Both the position numbers and the translations under genes were made by a program. Positions 34,899 through 41,780 of a stretch of 45,928 nucleotides of DNA are shown here, one piece after another. Under the pieces are notes generated by a model, which saw only the letters and a list, made by a program, of their open reading frames with translations, had not been told where the DNA came from and did not search any database. This stretch comes from Janibacter hoylei PVAS-1 (GTDB lineage Bacteria > Actinomycetota > Actinomycetes > Actinomycetales > Dermatophilaceae): assembly GCF_000297495.1 (NCBI RefSeq), contig NZ_ALWX01000009.1, positions 1 through 45,928 of the forward strand. The letters are read 5' to 3'. The first letter of the stretch is position 1; every line of letters starts with the position of its first letter.

Positions 34899-35422
34899 GC
34901 CGATCCCACCATCCCCTTCTTGTCCTTTGTCATCACCATGGCTTCTGCATGGCGGCCCTCGCCCCAGACGTGGTCAGACTCGCCGATGACCTTCCAGCCG
35001 TTTCTTAGATATAGGTTCATGGCGCTTTTATCTTTGGCCAGAACTTCTAGCACGAGTGTCAGACCTAGAGACCTTGCACTGTCCTCAGCGGCTTTTAGCA
35101 ACGCTTCACCTATACCCTGCCCCCGAACTCGAGGGTCGACGAAAAGGCGAGCGAGAACTGCCAGCTGCGTCATCGACACTCCCTGCTTGTCGACCACCAG
35201 ACCAACTACCTCGTCGGTTGACTTGGGCTGCAAGAGAGCGGCGTGTCCACGAGGTCTTCCGTCCAAGAGGGCAGTCCATTGTCCAATAGCGTCTGGCAGG
35301 TCCAGCCAAGCCAGAGGGCTATCAACTCCTTCCACCGGGTAGCCGTCCCTCTTGTTGACCGCGACGAGTACGTCCGCAAGCTCCTCATAGTCGGCTCGTC
35401 GGGTCAAGCGGATTTCAGTCAT
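34865..35422 (-). CDS. GNAT family N-acetyltransferase (AICE cargo)
   Basis: A 185-residue protein starting at ATG 35422 (MTEIRLTRRADYEELADVLV), two bases after the GntR stop, so it is in one operon with it. A TTG two codons earlier is less likely. The acetyl-CoA site reads LFVDPRVRGQGIGEALLKAA, with the R/QxxGxG/A pyrophosphate loop, and the C-terminal part has NLYLRNGWKVIGE. Its acceptor is unknown; such enzymes can modify amines, peptides, antibiotics or toxins. No antitoxin-like RHH gene lies beside it, which argues against a TacT-type toxin pair. Confidence 0.85.
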   Translation of the reverse strand: MTEIRLTRRADYEELADVLVAVNKRDGYPVEGVDSPLAWLDLPDAIGQWTALLDGRPRGHAALLQPKSTDEVVGLVVDKQGVSMTQLAVLARLFVDPRVRGQGIGEALLKAAEDSARSLGLTLVLEVLAKDKSAMNLYLRNGWKVIGESDHVWGEGRHAEAMVMTKDKKGMVGSACSGNPTRILQ

Positions 35423-35424
35423 GC

Positions 35425-36213
35425 TCAATCATCCACCTTCATCGTGTAGTCAAGGCCGGAGTAGTCGGCGCGCATGGTGAACTGCGTGACCTCGAAGGGT
35501 CGCCGGTCCTGGTCAAGCCCCGTATGCAGCACTACGAGGACCGGCACTCCTTCGGGCAGTCGCAGACCGTCCACCTCATCGAGCGTGGGCATGCGCGCGG
35601 TGACCTCCTCGCGGGTGTAGGTGATCTCGTGGCCCAACTCAGCGAACCGCGCATAGAGGTCGCCCTTGCCGAGGTTGTCGCCTGCCCGAAGCTCCGTCCC
35701 CGCCGCGATGCTCCACGGCACGTAGGTGACGCCGACCTGCATCGGCTCATCGTCTGCGAAGTACCAGTTTTCGCGCCGCACCACGCTCGCCTCAGTGGGA
35801 CTGACGTTCAGGCGCTCAGCGATCTCAGGCGGTGGGACTACGCGGCCGATCTCCTTCAGGAAGGCGTTCGGCACTCGATCCTGGGCGGCTACCTCGGCGT
35901 GGAACGGAGACAGGCCCGTCTCCTCGCGCAGCCTCCGCGAGTACCGCCACTGACCGAACCGCATCAGCCGCGGCTTGGTCCGAACAAAGACACCCTTGCC
36001 GTGATGTGCGGTCACGAGCCCCGCCTCGGCTAGCTGTCGCACGGCTTCGCGGGCGGTGTTGCGGGCAACCCCGTGATCTGAAGCCAGCACGCGCTCAGAG
36101 GGCAGTCGGTCGCCTGGCTGGTACTTCCCCGACTCGATGGCAGCACGCAGCGCGGCCGCCACCTGACGACTTGCTGTGCCCGCCCCTTGGGCCGACACCT
36201 TCTTCTCACTCAT
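35425..36213 (-). CDS. GntR family repressor (KorSA-like) of the AICE
   Basis: A 262-residue regulator. The start is ATG 36213 (MSEKKVSAQGAGTASRQVAA); TACACT (36220-36225) lies 6 bases upstream, a leaderless arrangement. A start at 36282 would run through the operators and is rejected. The N-terminal winged helix reads LRAAIESGKYQPGDRLPSERVLASDHGVARNTAREAVRQL... GLVTAHHGKGVFV. The C-terminal UTRA ligand domain includes ETGLSPFHAEV and ITYTREEVTARMPT. In pSAM2, KorSA represses pra and so keeps the element integrated. The divergent position opposite Pra and three matched palindromes in between support the same job here. Confidence 0.9.
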   Translation of the reverse strand: MSEKKVSAQGAGTASRQVAAALRAAIESGKYQPGDRLPSERVLASDHGVARNTAREAVRQLAEAGLVTAHHGKGVFVRTKPRLMRFGQWRYSRRLREETGLSPFHAEVAAQDRVPNAFLKEIGRVVPPPEIAERLNVSPTEASVVRRENWYFADDEPMQVGVTYVPWSIAAGTELRAGDNLGKGDLYARFAELGHEITYTREEVTARMPTLDEVDGLRLPEGVPVLVVLHTGLDQDRRPFEVTQFTMRADYSGLDYTMKVDD

Positions 36214-36230
36214 ATCCACAGTGTAGGCCC

Positions 36231-36297
36231 CTGGCTTAAGCCACCTGTTGACACTGGCTTGAGCCAGTTGTAACGTCGTCACACTGGCTTAAGCCAG
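36231..36297. promoter_or_regulatory. Three operator palindromes CTGGCTTAAGCCAG (KorSA-like sites)
   Basis: Copy A is at 36231-36244 (last base changed), copy B at 36254-36267 (one A to G), and copy C, perfect, at 36284-36297. They lie between the GntR gene and the Pra gene. Copy A sits behind the repressor's own -10. Copy B fills the -35/-10 spacer of the transfer operon promoter, and copy C lies just after its start point. Binding should shut off both directions. Confidence 0.8.
36248..36276 (+). promoter_or_regulatory. Promoter of the AICE activator/transfer operon
   Basis: Consensus -35 TTGACA (36248-36253), exactly 17 bases, then -10 TAACGT (36271-36276). The Pra ATG follows at 36320 behind AGAGGAG. 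Operator copy B lies fully within the spacer. Confidence 0.75.
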
Positions 36298-36319
36298 CAT
36301 CTATCAAGAGGAGCAAGTC

Positions 36320-36758
36320 ATGGCGATGCAGCGTCGGTTCCCGGTCGGTCACGCGGATGTCTTCCCCGCGGGTGCGTTCTTGAAGGGGGGTGTGGAGCCG
36401 GTGGCGGACTTCGATGCGGACAAGCGGCCTGATGGTTCGCGGCCGCAGCAGTTGGACAAGGACTCGGGGTTGCCGTTGTGGCAGGTGACGGTCCTGGACG
36501 CGGACGAGGAGGCCGGCAAGAAAGAGACGGCGCTGTCGATCAAGATCGCGGCGAAGGTGCAGCCGGTTCCTCCGGACAACGGGACGCCGTTTCCGTGGAC
36601 GCCGGTGGAGTTCGTGGGGCTGACGGCTCTGCCCTACGTCGATGACAACGGGGTGCGTCCTCGGCTGGCGTGGTCCTTCCGGGCGGAGGGGATGACTGCT
36701 CCGGGCAAGGGGGGCGAGGCCCTCGGTCTCGGGTCGCTCGGAGTCGGCGGCTGCGTGA
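36320..36758 (+). CDS. Pra-like replication, integration and excision activator (frameshifted at its end)
   Basis: ATG 36320 with AGAGGAG upstream. The sequence MAMQRRFPVGHADVFPAG ... LPLWQVTVLDADEEA ... VKVQPVP-like segments ... LAWSFRAEGMTAP matches the small AICE activator family related to Pra of pSAM2, which switches on replication and excision genes. As given, the frame runs on into the next gene. At a run of six G (36709-36714), dropping one base gives a 145-residue protein ending GRSESAAA, with TGA at 36756-36758 overlapping the next ATG (TGATG). I therefore treat it as a separate gene. It is the first gene of the transfer operon and the direct target of the KorSA-like repressor. Confidence 0.75.
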
Positions 36759-38191
36759 TGCGTGCCGTGAGGGTTCGCCGTCTGGTCCGTGGGGGTGTCC
36801 TCGCGGTCCAGGCGGCTGGCCCGGTCCTGTGGCGGCTGCTGGCGGTGTGCGTGGCGTTGCTCGGTGCGGGCTGGTTCGCCGGTCGCGCTCCTGAGCGGAC
36901 GTCGTGGGGGCTGCCGACCGGTCCGTCTGACACCTCGTGGGTCGCGGTCCTTGGGTCGCAGCTTCAGGTGCTCGGGGTCGTGGTGGGCGTGGCTGCGCTG
37001 TTCGTCTTCGTCGCGGCTTTCGTGGTCGCGTTGCGGTACCCCAATCAGGTTGTGGCGTGGTTCTACCGGCGCTATGTGCGTGGAGACTTTGCGCATGTCG
37101 CTCGGGCGGCTGGCCTGTCGAAGGAGATCCAGACCAAGGACGGTCGCGGGTGGGTCGATCCGGCGTTGCTGGGTGTGACCTCGTGCGGTGGTGTGGTCGT
37201 GGCTCGCATCCGGGCTCGCCGGGGGCAGTCGTCGTCGGAGATCGCTGCGGTGGCGGAGAAGTTCGCGGCTGACTTCGGTGCTGCGAGTTTTCGTGTCTCG
37301 ACGCCTTCGGCTGCGGTCGCGGAGCTGCGGTTGACGATGGGTGACGCGCTGGCTGGTGCGACGACGGCGAGGATTCCTGTGGATCGTGCGCCGGGTGCGG
37401 CCCTGGAGCCGGTGGAGGTCGGTCGGGAGGAGTCGGGCGACCCGTGGCGGCTGTCGCTGGTGGGTCGGCACACGCTGGTCGCGGGTCGGTCGGGCTCGGG
37501 GAAGGGCTCGATTCTGTGGGGCTCGGTGGCCTCGTTGGGGCCGTGGATCAGGCAGGACACGGTGCGGGTGCACGGCGTGGATCTCAAGCGTGGCGTGGAG
37601 ATCGCGATGGGCGATGGCCTGATGTATCGCACGGCGTACAAGCCGGAGCAGGCGGTGGAGGTGCTGCGGGATCTGCTGGCGATCATCGATGAGCGCGCGG
37701 TCCGCATGGTCGGGCAGTCCCGGCTTCATGAGCCGTTGCCGGGCGATCCGTTGCACGTCTTGGTCATTGACGAGTTGGCGGCGTTGACGGCCTATGCGGA
37801 TGCAGGGGTGAAGAAGGAGGGCAATCGCCTCCTGTCGGAGATCTTGACGCAGGGCCGGGCGATGGGGGTTGTCGTCGTCGCCTTCGTGCAGGACCCGAAG
37901 AAGGAGACGGTCCCGATGCGGGGGCTGTTCACGCAGACGGTGGCGCTGCGTCTCCAGAGCGTCGAGGAGGTGCAGATGGTCCTGGGGTCGGGTCTGAGTG
38001 ATGAGGCTCCGGCCCATCGCATCCCGGATGACATTCGGGGTGCTGGCTATCTCGTCACGGAGGAGGGCGAGGTGGCGCGGGTGCGGGCGCACTTCTGGCC
38101 GGACTCGCTCATCAAGGCCACAGCGGCGCACTACCCGGCGGCGAAGCGCTGGGAGTCATCTCGGGAAGGGGTTCGTCATGATGCCGAATGA
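36758..38191 (+). CDS. FtsK/SpoIIIE-type DNA translocase for conjugal transfer (TraSA-like)
   Basis: A 477-residue protein starting at ATG 36758 (MRAVRVRRLVRGGVLAVQ). Two N-terminal helices (LLAVCVALLGAGWFA and LGVVVGVAALFVFVAAFVVAL) are followed by a cytoplasmic part and the FtsK motor. Walker A is GRSGSGKGS (about residues 243-251), Walker B HVLVIDELAAL. The upstream frame is fused as sequenced, but this is probably caused by an extra G. Related TraB/TraSA proteins form hexameric pores that pump double-stranded DNA between mycelial cells or neighbours, and one such protein suffices for transfer. It overlaps the WhiB-like gene by 14 bases. Confidence 0.88.
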   Translation: MRAVRVRRLVRGGVLAVQAAGPVLWRLLAVCVALLGAGWFAGRAPERTSWGLPTGPSDTSWVAVLGSQLQVLGVVVGVAALFVFVAAFVVALRYPNQVVAWFYRRYVRGDFAHVARAAGLSKEIQTKDGRGWVDPALLGVTSCGGVVVARIRARRGQSSSEIAAVAEKFAADFGAASFRVSTPSAAVAELRLTMGDALAGATTARIPVDRAPGAALEPVEVGREESGDPWRLSLVGRHTLVAGRSGSGKGSILWGSVASLGPWIRQDTVRVHGVDLKRGVEIAMGDGLMYRTAYKPEQAVEVLRDLLAIIDERAVRMVGQSRLHEPLPGDPLHVLVIDELAALTAYADAGVKKEGNRLLSEILTQGRAMGVVVVAFVQDPKKETVPMRGLFTQTVALRLQSVEEVQMVLGSGLSDEAPAHRIPDDIRGAGYLVTEEGEVARVRAHFWPDSLIKATAAHYPAAKRWESSREGVRHDAE

Positions 38192-38435
38192 GCGTTCTCG
38201 CGCTGCCACCCGGACGTTGGCAACGCTCAATCTCCACGGGGCGTGCGTGCGCCATCCGCACCCGGATTGGTGGTTTCCGGAGCGTGGCCGCGACGACACG
38301 GACAAGGCGCTGGAGGTGTGCGCTTCTTGCCCGGTGCGGGCGATGTGCCTGGACTACGCGCTGGCGTGGGACGACCAGGGCGTGTGGGGCGGCACCGTGG
38401 ATCACGAGCGGTTCGGGCTGGGCGAGACGGCATGA
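38178..38435 (+). CDS. WhiB-like iron-sulfur regulator of the AICE
   Basis: An 85-residue protein starting at ATG 38178 (or the next codon, 38181). The four cluster cysteines are C23, C48, C51 and C57 in the WhiB layout C...C-x2-C-x5-C, followed by the turn GVWGGT. The C-terminal basic AT-hook-like tail of chromosomal WhiB proteins is very short here (DHERFGLGETA), so DNA contact may depend on a partner such as a sigma factor. WhiB proteins bind [4Fe-4S] clusters and respond to redox or NO. It lies between the translocase and replication genes, with ATGA overlap to the next gene. Confidence 0.88.
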   Translation: MMPNERSRAATRTLATLNLHGACVRHPHPDWWFPERGRDDTDKALEVCASCPVRAMCLDYALAWDDQGVWGGTVDHERFGLGETA

Positions 38436-38695
38436 GCTGGATGCTGGCGGCGGCTCCGTCGCAGGTGCTCCCCCTTCGCTCGTCGTTGGGTCGGGGTGCG
38501 GCGGTCGCGTGCGATGAGTGCGGGGTGGTCTTCGTGCGGCGCTTCGATGCGCGGACGATCTTCCCGACGACCTCGGACGCCATCGCGGCGGCGACGACGT
38601 TCTGTGAGGGTTGGGCCTATGTGATCGGCCACGGCCGCGATCACCTCGTGTGCCTCGACTGCGTGTGCGCCAGTGGGGCGGCAGGCGACTTCTGA
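38432..38695 (+). CDS. Small zinc-ribbon-like AICE protein
   Basis: An 87-residue protein starting at ATG 38432 (MSWMLAAAPSQVLPLRSSLG), which overlaps the WhiB-like stop. Two Cys pairs (CDECGVVF and CLDCVC) and a further Cys (TFCEGW) suggest a zinc ribbon. The function is unknown; similar small proteins sit before the rep gene in related elements. The stop overlaps the Rep start as TGATG. Confidence 0.65.
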   Translation: MSWMLAAAPSQVLPLRSSLGRGAAVACDECGVVFVRRFDARTIFPTTSDAIAAATTFCEGWAYVIGHGRDHLVCLDCVCASGAAGDF

Positions 38696-40168
38696 TGGTT
38701 GACCGCAGCGCCCCCTTCGGGTTCCCCGGCTACAGCGACGATGCGCCGCTGGATCTGGGGAGCCTCGGGGCGGCTGCTCGGCAGAGCGTGGTGGATCGCC
38801 TCGTGGGCGGCACCTTCGATGCCTGGGCGGATGCTGCGGCCCGGGTGGGTCATTGCGCGCACCCGATCCGGCTGGTCGGGTCCTCTCGTCGCGTCGACCG
38901 GGCCACGGGTGAGGTGCTGAGCAGCTATTCGTCTGCTCACGAGCCATTCGGCGTGACCTATGTGCGGTGCGGCAATCGGCGGGCGAGCGTGTGCCCGGCC
39001 TGCTCGCGGACCTATGCGCGGGACACCTTCGAGATGATCCGGGCCGGCGTGGTCGGGGGGCAAGAGCGTGCCGGAGGAGGTCAGCGGCAATCCGCTGGTC
39101 TTCCTGACGTTGACGGCTCCGTCCTTCGGTCCGGTGCACGCGGCGAAGGGAGGGCAGCGGTGCCGTCCTCGTGATGGGCACGGGGTGTGCGAGCACGGTC
39201 GTGCGGTGGCGTGCTGGCGGGCTCACGACGACGGTGACCTCGACGTGGGGACGCCGATCTGTTCGGACTGCTACGACTACGTCGGGCACGCGATCTGGCA
39301 GTGGTGGGCCCCGGAGTTGTGGCGGCGCTTCACGATCACAGCTCGTCGGGTCATCGCTCGCGCGCTGGGTGTGCCGGACTCTCGGCTGCGGGAGGTGGCG
39401 ACCTTGCAGTACGCGAAGGTCGCGGAGTACCAGGCGCGGGGTGTCGTGCACTTCCATGCGTTGGTGCGCCTCGATGGCCCGAAGACGCCGGAGGGGTATG
39501 CGGCTGCGCCTGCGGCGGTCTCGGCTGGGGTACTGGCCGGCCTCCTCGAGGACGCGGTGGCGCGGGTCCACTTCGACGCTCCGTCGTGCGGTGGCCAGGG
39601 CGGCGGTCGGCTCCGGTTCGGCACTCAGGTCGATGCCCGGACGGTGACCGGCTCGCGGGGCGATGATCCGGACGCACCGCTCGTGGGTGAGCAGGTCGCC
39701 GGCTATCTGGCGAAGTACGCGACCAAGGCCGCATCGGACACGACCGATCCGCGAAGGGAGTCGGCCCACTACCGGCGCCTGCGGGCGACGTTGGATGACC
39801 TCGCGGACCAGCGGACGTCGGGCGATGACTACGAGCTGCTGGGCAAGTGGGTGCACATGCTCGGCTTCCGGGGGCACTTCTCCAGCAAGTCGCGCAAGTA
39901 CTCGATCACGCTCGGTGCTTTGCGTCGGGCGCGGCAGCGGTGGCAGCGGATCGCCGCCGACTGCGCTCGTGAGGGGCGTGAGGTGCCGGTCCTCGACTTC
40001 GCGGACCTGATCTCTGATGACGAGGAGGAAACGACCCTCGTCGTGGGCTCCTGGAGCTACGCGGGCACCGGGTGGGACAACGACGGTGACACGGCGCTGG
40101 CTCTGGCGGCTGCGGACCGTGCTCGGGCCTACGACCAGTGGCGTGCCGAGAAGGCACGGGCGAACTGA
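38695..40168 (+). pseudogene. RepSA-like rolling-circle replication initiator, interrupted by one frameshift
   Basis: ATG 38695. The first part has a Cys-rich zinc region (GHCAHPIRLVGSSRRV ... YVRCGNRRASVCPACSRTYARDTFEM). The frame is lost at six G (39055-39060) and goes on in another frame with KSVPEEVSGNPLVFLTLTAPSFG. Dropping one G joins them as GVVGGKSVPEEV in a 490-residue protein. The catalytic HUH motif is GVVHFHALVRL (HFH at 39449-39457), and the nicking Tyr is probably in GYLAKYATKA. It would nick the double-strand origin to start rolling-circle replication of the excised circle. The intact second half suggests a sequence error; if real, the element cannot replicate itself. Confidence 0.85.
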
Positions 40169-40203
40169 GAAGACACGACAGACAAGGGAGAGAAGGGATT
40201 CAG

Positions 40204-40389
40204 ATGTGCAATCGACATGACCCGCTGTGGACGGTGCAGGACGTCGCAACGTTTCTCGGGGTGCCCGTGGGGGCGCTCTACGACTGGCGGTGCCAGGGCG
40301 AGGGACCTCCGGCGTTGAAGATCGGTCGTCGCCTGCGCTACCGGGAGAGTGACGTCTTCGCGTGGCTCGACGAGCAGACGGCAGCGTGA
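40204..40389 (+). CDS. xis: Excisionase (Xis), MerR-like helix-turn-helix
   Basis: A 61-residue protein starting at ATG 40204, with AGAAGGG upstream. Nearly the whole chain is a winged helix of the excisionase type (LWTVQDVATFLGVPVGALYDWRCQGEGPPALKIGRRLRYRESDVFAWLDEQ). It should bind the attachment sites and turn the integrase towards excision. It lies 3 bases before the integrase gene, the usual xis-int order of pSAM2-like elements. Confidence 0.9.
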   Translation: MCNRHDPLWTVQDVATFLGVPVGALYDWRCQGEGPPALKIGRRLRYRESDVFAWLDEQTAA

Positions 40390-40392
40390 GCC

Positions 40393-41613
40393 ATGGGACG
40401 GCAGGGGCTGGCTCCGGGCGAGTGGGGCGCCATCTCGACGGTGCGCGTGGCCACGGACTCCGGAGCGACGTACAAGGCTCGGGCATGGTTCCGGGGCTTC
40501 GACGGTCGCAAGCGTCGGGTGGAGCGGTGGGGGTCGTCGCAGGCGGCGGCTCAACGGGCACTGACGACGGCCCTGGAGGATGCCGCCACGACCGGCGTCG
40601 GTGGGCTGACGGCTCGCGACACCTTGGACGAGGCGGTGCGGCAGTGGTTGGCCGACCTCGACCAGCTCGTGCGGATGGGTGAGCGATCGCCGGGGACGGT
40701 GCAGACCTATCGCTACCAGTGGCAGCGTCACGTCTCCCCCGCGTTGGGCAACCTGCGGTTGGGTGAGGTGACGACGCCCATCGTGGACCGCTTCCTCGTG
40801 GACCTGCACGAGCGGGTCGGGTCGGCCACCTCGCGCACGTCGCGGGCGGTGATCTCCGGTGCGATGGGTCGGGCCGTGCGTGAGGGTGCGGTGCGGTTCA
40901 ACCCGACTCGCGAGGTGCGTCGGCTCAGTGCCGGCCCTCGTCGTCGGCCGCGTGCGTTGACCGAGCAGGAGCGGGCGGCGTGGTTCCTGGCCGTGACCCG
41001 TGATCCTCGGGCCGTCGAGCACGACCTGCCGGACCTGTGCGCCTTCATGCTGGCGACGGGTCTGCGGATCGGTGAGGTCGTCGCGGTGCTGTGGTCGGAG
41101 ATCGACCTGGAGGCCGGCACGGTCGCGGTGACCTCGACGCTGATCCGGGTGACGGGTCAGGGCTTGATCCGCAAGCCCACGAAGTCGGCGGCCGGGCAAC
41201 GGCTCCTCCCCCTTCCTCAGTGGTGCGTGGCGATGCTGCGGCGGCGCGCTGAGGTCGGGGTCGGGCCGGAGGAGCCGGTCTTCGGCACGGTCGACGGTGG
41301 CTACCGGGAGCCGCGCACGGTGAGTCGGTGGCTCTACGAGGTCCGATTGGACAGTGACCTGGAGTGGGTGACCTCGCACGCCTGGCGCAAGACGACGGCG
41401 AGCATCCTCGACGGGTCCGGGGTCACGGCGCGGATCATCGCGGACCAGCTCGGCCACTCGCGGGTGTCGATGACGCAGGACGTCTACCTGGGACGCGGCG
41501 AGCAGGATCCTCGGGTGCTGGCGGCGCTCGAAGCGGCCGACCCACGACCCCCTTCGCCGGGCCAAAGTGGAGGCGAAAGTGGAGGCTTCGGCCTCCCGGA
41601 GGGTGGGGAGTGA
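40393..41613 (+). CDS. int: Tyrosine-family site-specific integrase
   Basis: A 406-residue recombinase. The N-terminal arm-binding region (TYKARAWFRGFDGRKRRVERW) and the core-binding SAM-like domain (RMGERSPGTVQTYRYQWQRHV) precede the catalytic domain. That domain has Arg in ATGLRIGEVVAV, Lys in IRKPTKSAAG, HAWRKT (HxxR), GHSRVSMTQDVY with the second His, and the nucleophile Tyr. All catalytic residues are present. It recombines the 38-bp sites in the tRNA-Thr 3' end. The gene ends 19 bases before the right attachment repeat, the typical position. Confidence 0.95.
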   Translation: MGRQGLAPGEWGAISTVRVATDSGATYKARAWFRGFDGRKRRVERWGSSQAAAQRALTTALEDAATTGVGGLTARDTLDEAVRQWLADLDQLVRMGERSPGTVQTYRYQWQRHVSPALGNLRLGEVTTPIVDRFLVDLHERVGSATSRTSRAVISGAMGRAVREGAVRFNPTREVRRLSAGPRRRPRALTEQERAAWFLAVTRDPRAVEHDLPDLCAFMLATGLRIGEVVAVLWSEIDLEAGTVAVTSTLIRVTGQGLIRKPTKSAAGQRLLPLPQWCVAMLRRRAEVGVGPEEPVFGTVDGGYREPRTVSRWLYEVRLDSDLEWVTSHAWRKTTASILDGSGVTARIIADQLGHSRVSMTQDVYLGRGEQDPRVLAALEAADPRPPSPGQSGGESGGFGLPEGGE

Positions 41614-41632
41614 GGTGTTTCCCTTGATTTCA

Positions 41633-41670
41633 GAGCTGGCGAAGGGACTCGAACCCTCAACCACCTGTTT
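41633..41670. repeat. Right attachment repeat (attR), 38 bp
   Basis: Identical to 32329-32366. Except for its first two bases, it lies inside the intact tRNA-Thr gene, so the element supplies the 3' end that restores the tRNA after integration. Confidence 0.92.
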
Positions 41671-41706
41671 ACAAGACAGGTGCGCTACCAATTGCGCCAC
41701 GCCAGC
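41635..41706 (-). tRNA. tRNA-Thr (anticodon UGU)
   Basis: A 72-base tRNA. The acceptor stem GCTGGCG/CGCCAGC has 7 bp. The D-arm is GCGC...GCGC, the anticodon arm CCTGT-CTTGTAA-ACAGG with anticodon TGT, and the T-arm GAGGG-TTCGAGT-CCCTT. No CCA is encoded. The gene is the integration site of the AICE, and its 3' half is the attachment repeat. Confidence 0.95.
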
Positions 41707-41722
41707 GGGCCCGGACGACGAA

Positions 41723-41759
41723 GACCGGGACCGCGGCATCGTAGCCCGCGGGCCCGGTC
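41723..41759 (-). terminator. Probable terminator of the first Rpf-like gene
   Basis: A 14-bp inverted repeat with one mismatch (GACCGGGACCGCGG / CCGCGGGCCCGGTC) and a 9-base loop, 21 bases after the stop at 41781. It also separates this gene from the tRNA-Thr transcribed in the same direction. Confidence 0.6.
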
Positions 41760-41780
41760 GTCACCGAGTCGTGGCGCCCG

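Larger units (their letters stand above)
32329..41670. mobile_element. pSAM2-like actinomycete integrative and conjugative element (AICE), about 9.3 kb
   Basis: The element is bounded by identical 38-bp direct repeats (32329-32366 and 41633-41670). These correspond to the 3' end of tRNA-Thr(UGU), which remains intact at the right end. The functional genes run rightwards from 36.3 kb: Pra-like activator, FtsK/TraSA translocase, WhiB-like, zinc-ribbon protein, RepSA-like initiator, Xis and tyrosine integrase beside the right attachment site. The left part carries a KorSA-like GntR repressor and accessory genes with visibly lower GC (33.3-35.3 kb). This is the minimal AICE gene set: site-specific integration, rolling-circle replication, and transfer of double-stranded DNA by one FtsK-like protein. 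Whether it still excises depends on whether the two frameshifts (Pra, Rep) are real. Confidence 0.93.

Noticed and set aside
36214-36282. Longer N-terminus for the AICE GntR repressor (start at 36282)
   Set aside because: It would translate through two of the operator palindromes and the promoter, while ATG 36213 matches the family start and has a nearby -10 box.
36320-38191. True Pra-TraSA fusion protein
   Set aside because: Explained more simply by one extra G at a six-G run, which also hides a TGATG junction; kept as a checkable point in the findings.
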